A stretch of 16,674 nt of DNA from Bacteroidales bacterium UBA2295 (GTDB lineage Bacteria > Bacteroidota > Bacteroidia > Bacteroidales > Tenuifilaceae), in assembly GCA_002345825.1 (NCBI GenBank), contig DDWD01000075.1, forward strand, positions 1 through 16,674. The letters run 5' to 3'. The notes beneath the pieces were generated by a model. That model searched no databases and was not told the origin of the DNA. It saw only the letters and a program-made list of their open reading frames with translations. This document shows positions 15,792 to 16,674 of this stretch, piece by piece. Numbering within the stretch: the stretch's first letter is position 1; the number at the start of each line of letters is the position of its first letter. A program made the translations under genes and the position numbers.

Positions 15792-16403
15792 TCACCAAAC
15801 CAACTCACCTTTTCCTTCTCTTATAACAGAGGGTTCTTCGGTTGTACAATCGACCACAGTTGATGGAACATTACCTCCATACCCACCATCTATAACCACA
15901 TCTACCAAATCTTGATATTTCTCGTAGATTAGCTCAGGATCGGTAGTGTACTCAATCACCTCATCATCATCCTTTAGCGATGTGGTAAGTATTGGGTTGC
16001 CTAAACGACTTACCAATTCCAATATTATTGAGTTATTGGGAATTCTTACTCCAACCGTTTTGCGCTTGCTAATAAAATAATCGGGAACTCTATTGAAACC
16101 GGGCAAAATAAAGGTAAAAGGGCCAGGTAAATTGCGCTTTAGGAGTTTAAAGGTGCTGTTATCAACTCTTGCAAAATCGGCAATATGGCTAAGATCACTG
16201 CAGATAAAAGAGAAGCGAGCCTCCTTGGGTTTCATATCCTTAATCTTGATAATTCGCTCAACGGCTTTGGGCTTAGTGATATCGCATCCTATTCCGTAAA
16301 CCGTATCGGTGGGATAAATGATTACCCCTCCATCGAGAAGGATATCAACCACCTTATCCAAATCACGCGGATTAGGGTTTTCTGGATAAATTTTTATTAG
16401 CAT
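15792..16403 (-). CDS. YciO-type member of the YrdC/Sua5 family
   Basis: The ATG at 16401-16403 gives 203 residues; a GTG 24 bp upstream would add eight residues with no conserved feature. The YrdC fold is clear: GGVIIYPTDTVYGIGCDI (25-42), NLPGPFTFILPG (91-102), KTVGVRIPN (115-123) and, near the end, GGYGGNVPSTVVDCT and REGKGE. Family members include threonylcarbamoyl-AMP synthase (TsaC/Sua5), needed for t6A in tRNA. Here the usual K-x-R motif reads KDM (55-57) and the usual S-x-N reads TSLK (141-144), as in E. coli YciO (TSLM). This places it with the YciO branch, whose activity is less certain. It may share a transcript with the transaldolase-type gene upstream on the same strand. Confidence 0.88.
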   Translation of the reverse strand: MLIKIYPENPNPRDLDKVVDILLDGGVIIYPTDTVYGIGCDITKPKAVERIIKIKDMKPKEARFSFICSDLSHIADFARVDNSTFKLLKRNLPGPFTFILPGFNRVPDYFISKRKTVGVRIPNNSIILELVSRLGNPILTTSLKDDDEVIEYTTDPELIYEKYQDLVDVVIDGGYGGNVPSTVVDCTTEEPSVIREGKGELVW

Positions 16404-16419
16404 AACGTACAAATTATAA

Positions 16420-16454
16420 AGGCACACCCCTTACAAGCAGTAAAAAGTGTGCCT
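16420..16454 (-). terminator. Possible terminator of the transaldolase-type gene
   Basis: AGGCACAC (16420-16427) and GTGTGCCT (16447-16454) form a perfect 8-bp stem with a 19-base loop, 23 bp past the stop codon at 16478. On the reverse strand it is followed by TTATAATTTG, a weak T-tract, so termination may be partial. Confidence 0.45.
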
Positions 16455-16477
16455 AAAGATATGGTAAAAAAAGTAAA

Positions 16478-16674
16478 CTAGCCGTTAACCTTCTTGTAAT
16501 CTTCTAAAAATTTAGCCAGACCAATGTCAGTAAGGGGATGCTTAAGCAATCCTAAAATTGCATCTAACGGACAGGTGGCTACATCGGCACCAGCCTCGAG
16601 GCACTGCACAATATGCATGGTATGACGTATGGATGCGGCTAACACTTGGGTTCCATACTCGTAGTAGTTGTAAA
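16478..16674 (-). CDS. Transaldolase / fructose-6-phosphate aldolase family, C-terminal part (runs off right edge)
   Basis: About 65 C-terminal codons are visible, ending in TAG at 16478-16480. The segment YGTQVLAASIRHTMH, then GADVATCPLDAI and the tail KHPLTDIGLAKFLEDYKK, is characteristic of the small (about 215-220 residue) TalC/FSA family. These enzymes either transfer dihydroxyacetone units in the pentose phosphate pathway or cleave fructose 6-phosphate; the active-site Lys lies outside the window, so the two cannot be told apart here. Confidence 0.92.
   Translation of the reverse strand, partial: YNYYEYGTQVLAASIRHTMHIVQCLEAGADVATCPLDAILGLLKHPLTDIGLAKFLEDYKKVNG

Overview
The window looks like chromosomal DNA of a Bacteroidota bacterium, probably an anaerobic or fermentative member of the Bacteroidales or a related order. 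Four things point there: TAnnTTTG-type promoter elements (best at 7188-7195 and 13951-13958), start codons without clear Shine-Dalgarno sequences, a single-chain pyruvate:ferredoxin oxidoreductase, and a periplasmic beta-propeller LytS-type sensor kinase paired with a LytTR regulator. The assignment is an inference; there is no rRNA or other marker gene here.

Left part (1-5413, minus strand). Five genes point the same way, in transcription order: short-chain thiolase, NAD-type short-chain dehydrogenase, Na+/solute symporter of the SSS family, acyl-CoA:acetate CoA-transferase, and the start of a FabH-like ketoacyl synthase III that runs off the left edge. Together they could link an external short-chain (hydroxy)acid such as 3-hydroxybutyrate or acetoacetate to acetyl-CoA, or make and export it. 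Three of the four gaps in this cluster hold tandem repeats phased at 7 bp, and the FabH-like gene is directly preceded by an AATC microsatellite.

Middle (5707-10781). A minus-strand LYS1-type saccharopine dehydrogenase homologue ends at a clear intrinsic terminator. It is divergent from a 1176-residue pyruvate:ferredoxin oxidoreductase on the plus strand. The 323-bp divergent spacer holds a good Bacteroidota promoter for the oxidoreductase, and just upstream of it a palindrome close to the Rex (NADH/NAD+ sensing) operator. The oxidoreductase ends at a strong intrinsic terminator.

Right part (10923-16674). A two-component pair (propeller sensor kinase, then LytTR response regulator) is followed within 12 bp by ruvX (TTG start) and, one base later, by def (peptide deformylase). 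Convergent to these on the minus strand are a YciO-type member of the YrdC/Sua5 family and, at the right edge, the C-terminal end of a transaldolase / fructose-6-phosphate aldolase family gene.

No tRNA, rRNA, CRISPR array, insertion sequence or phage gene was seen. The best candidates for something not yet described are the symporter-containing C4 acid module with its heptamer-filled gaps, and the apparent Rex control of the oxidoreductase.
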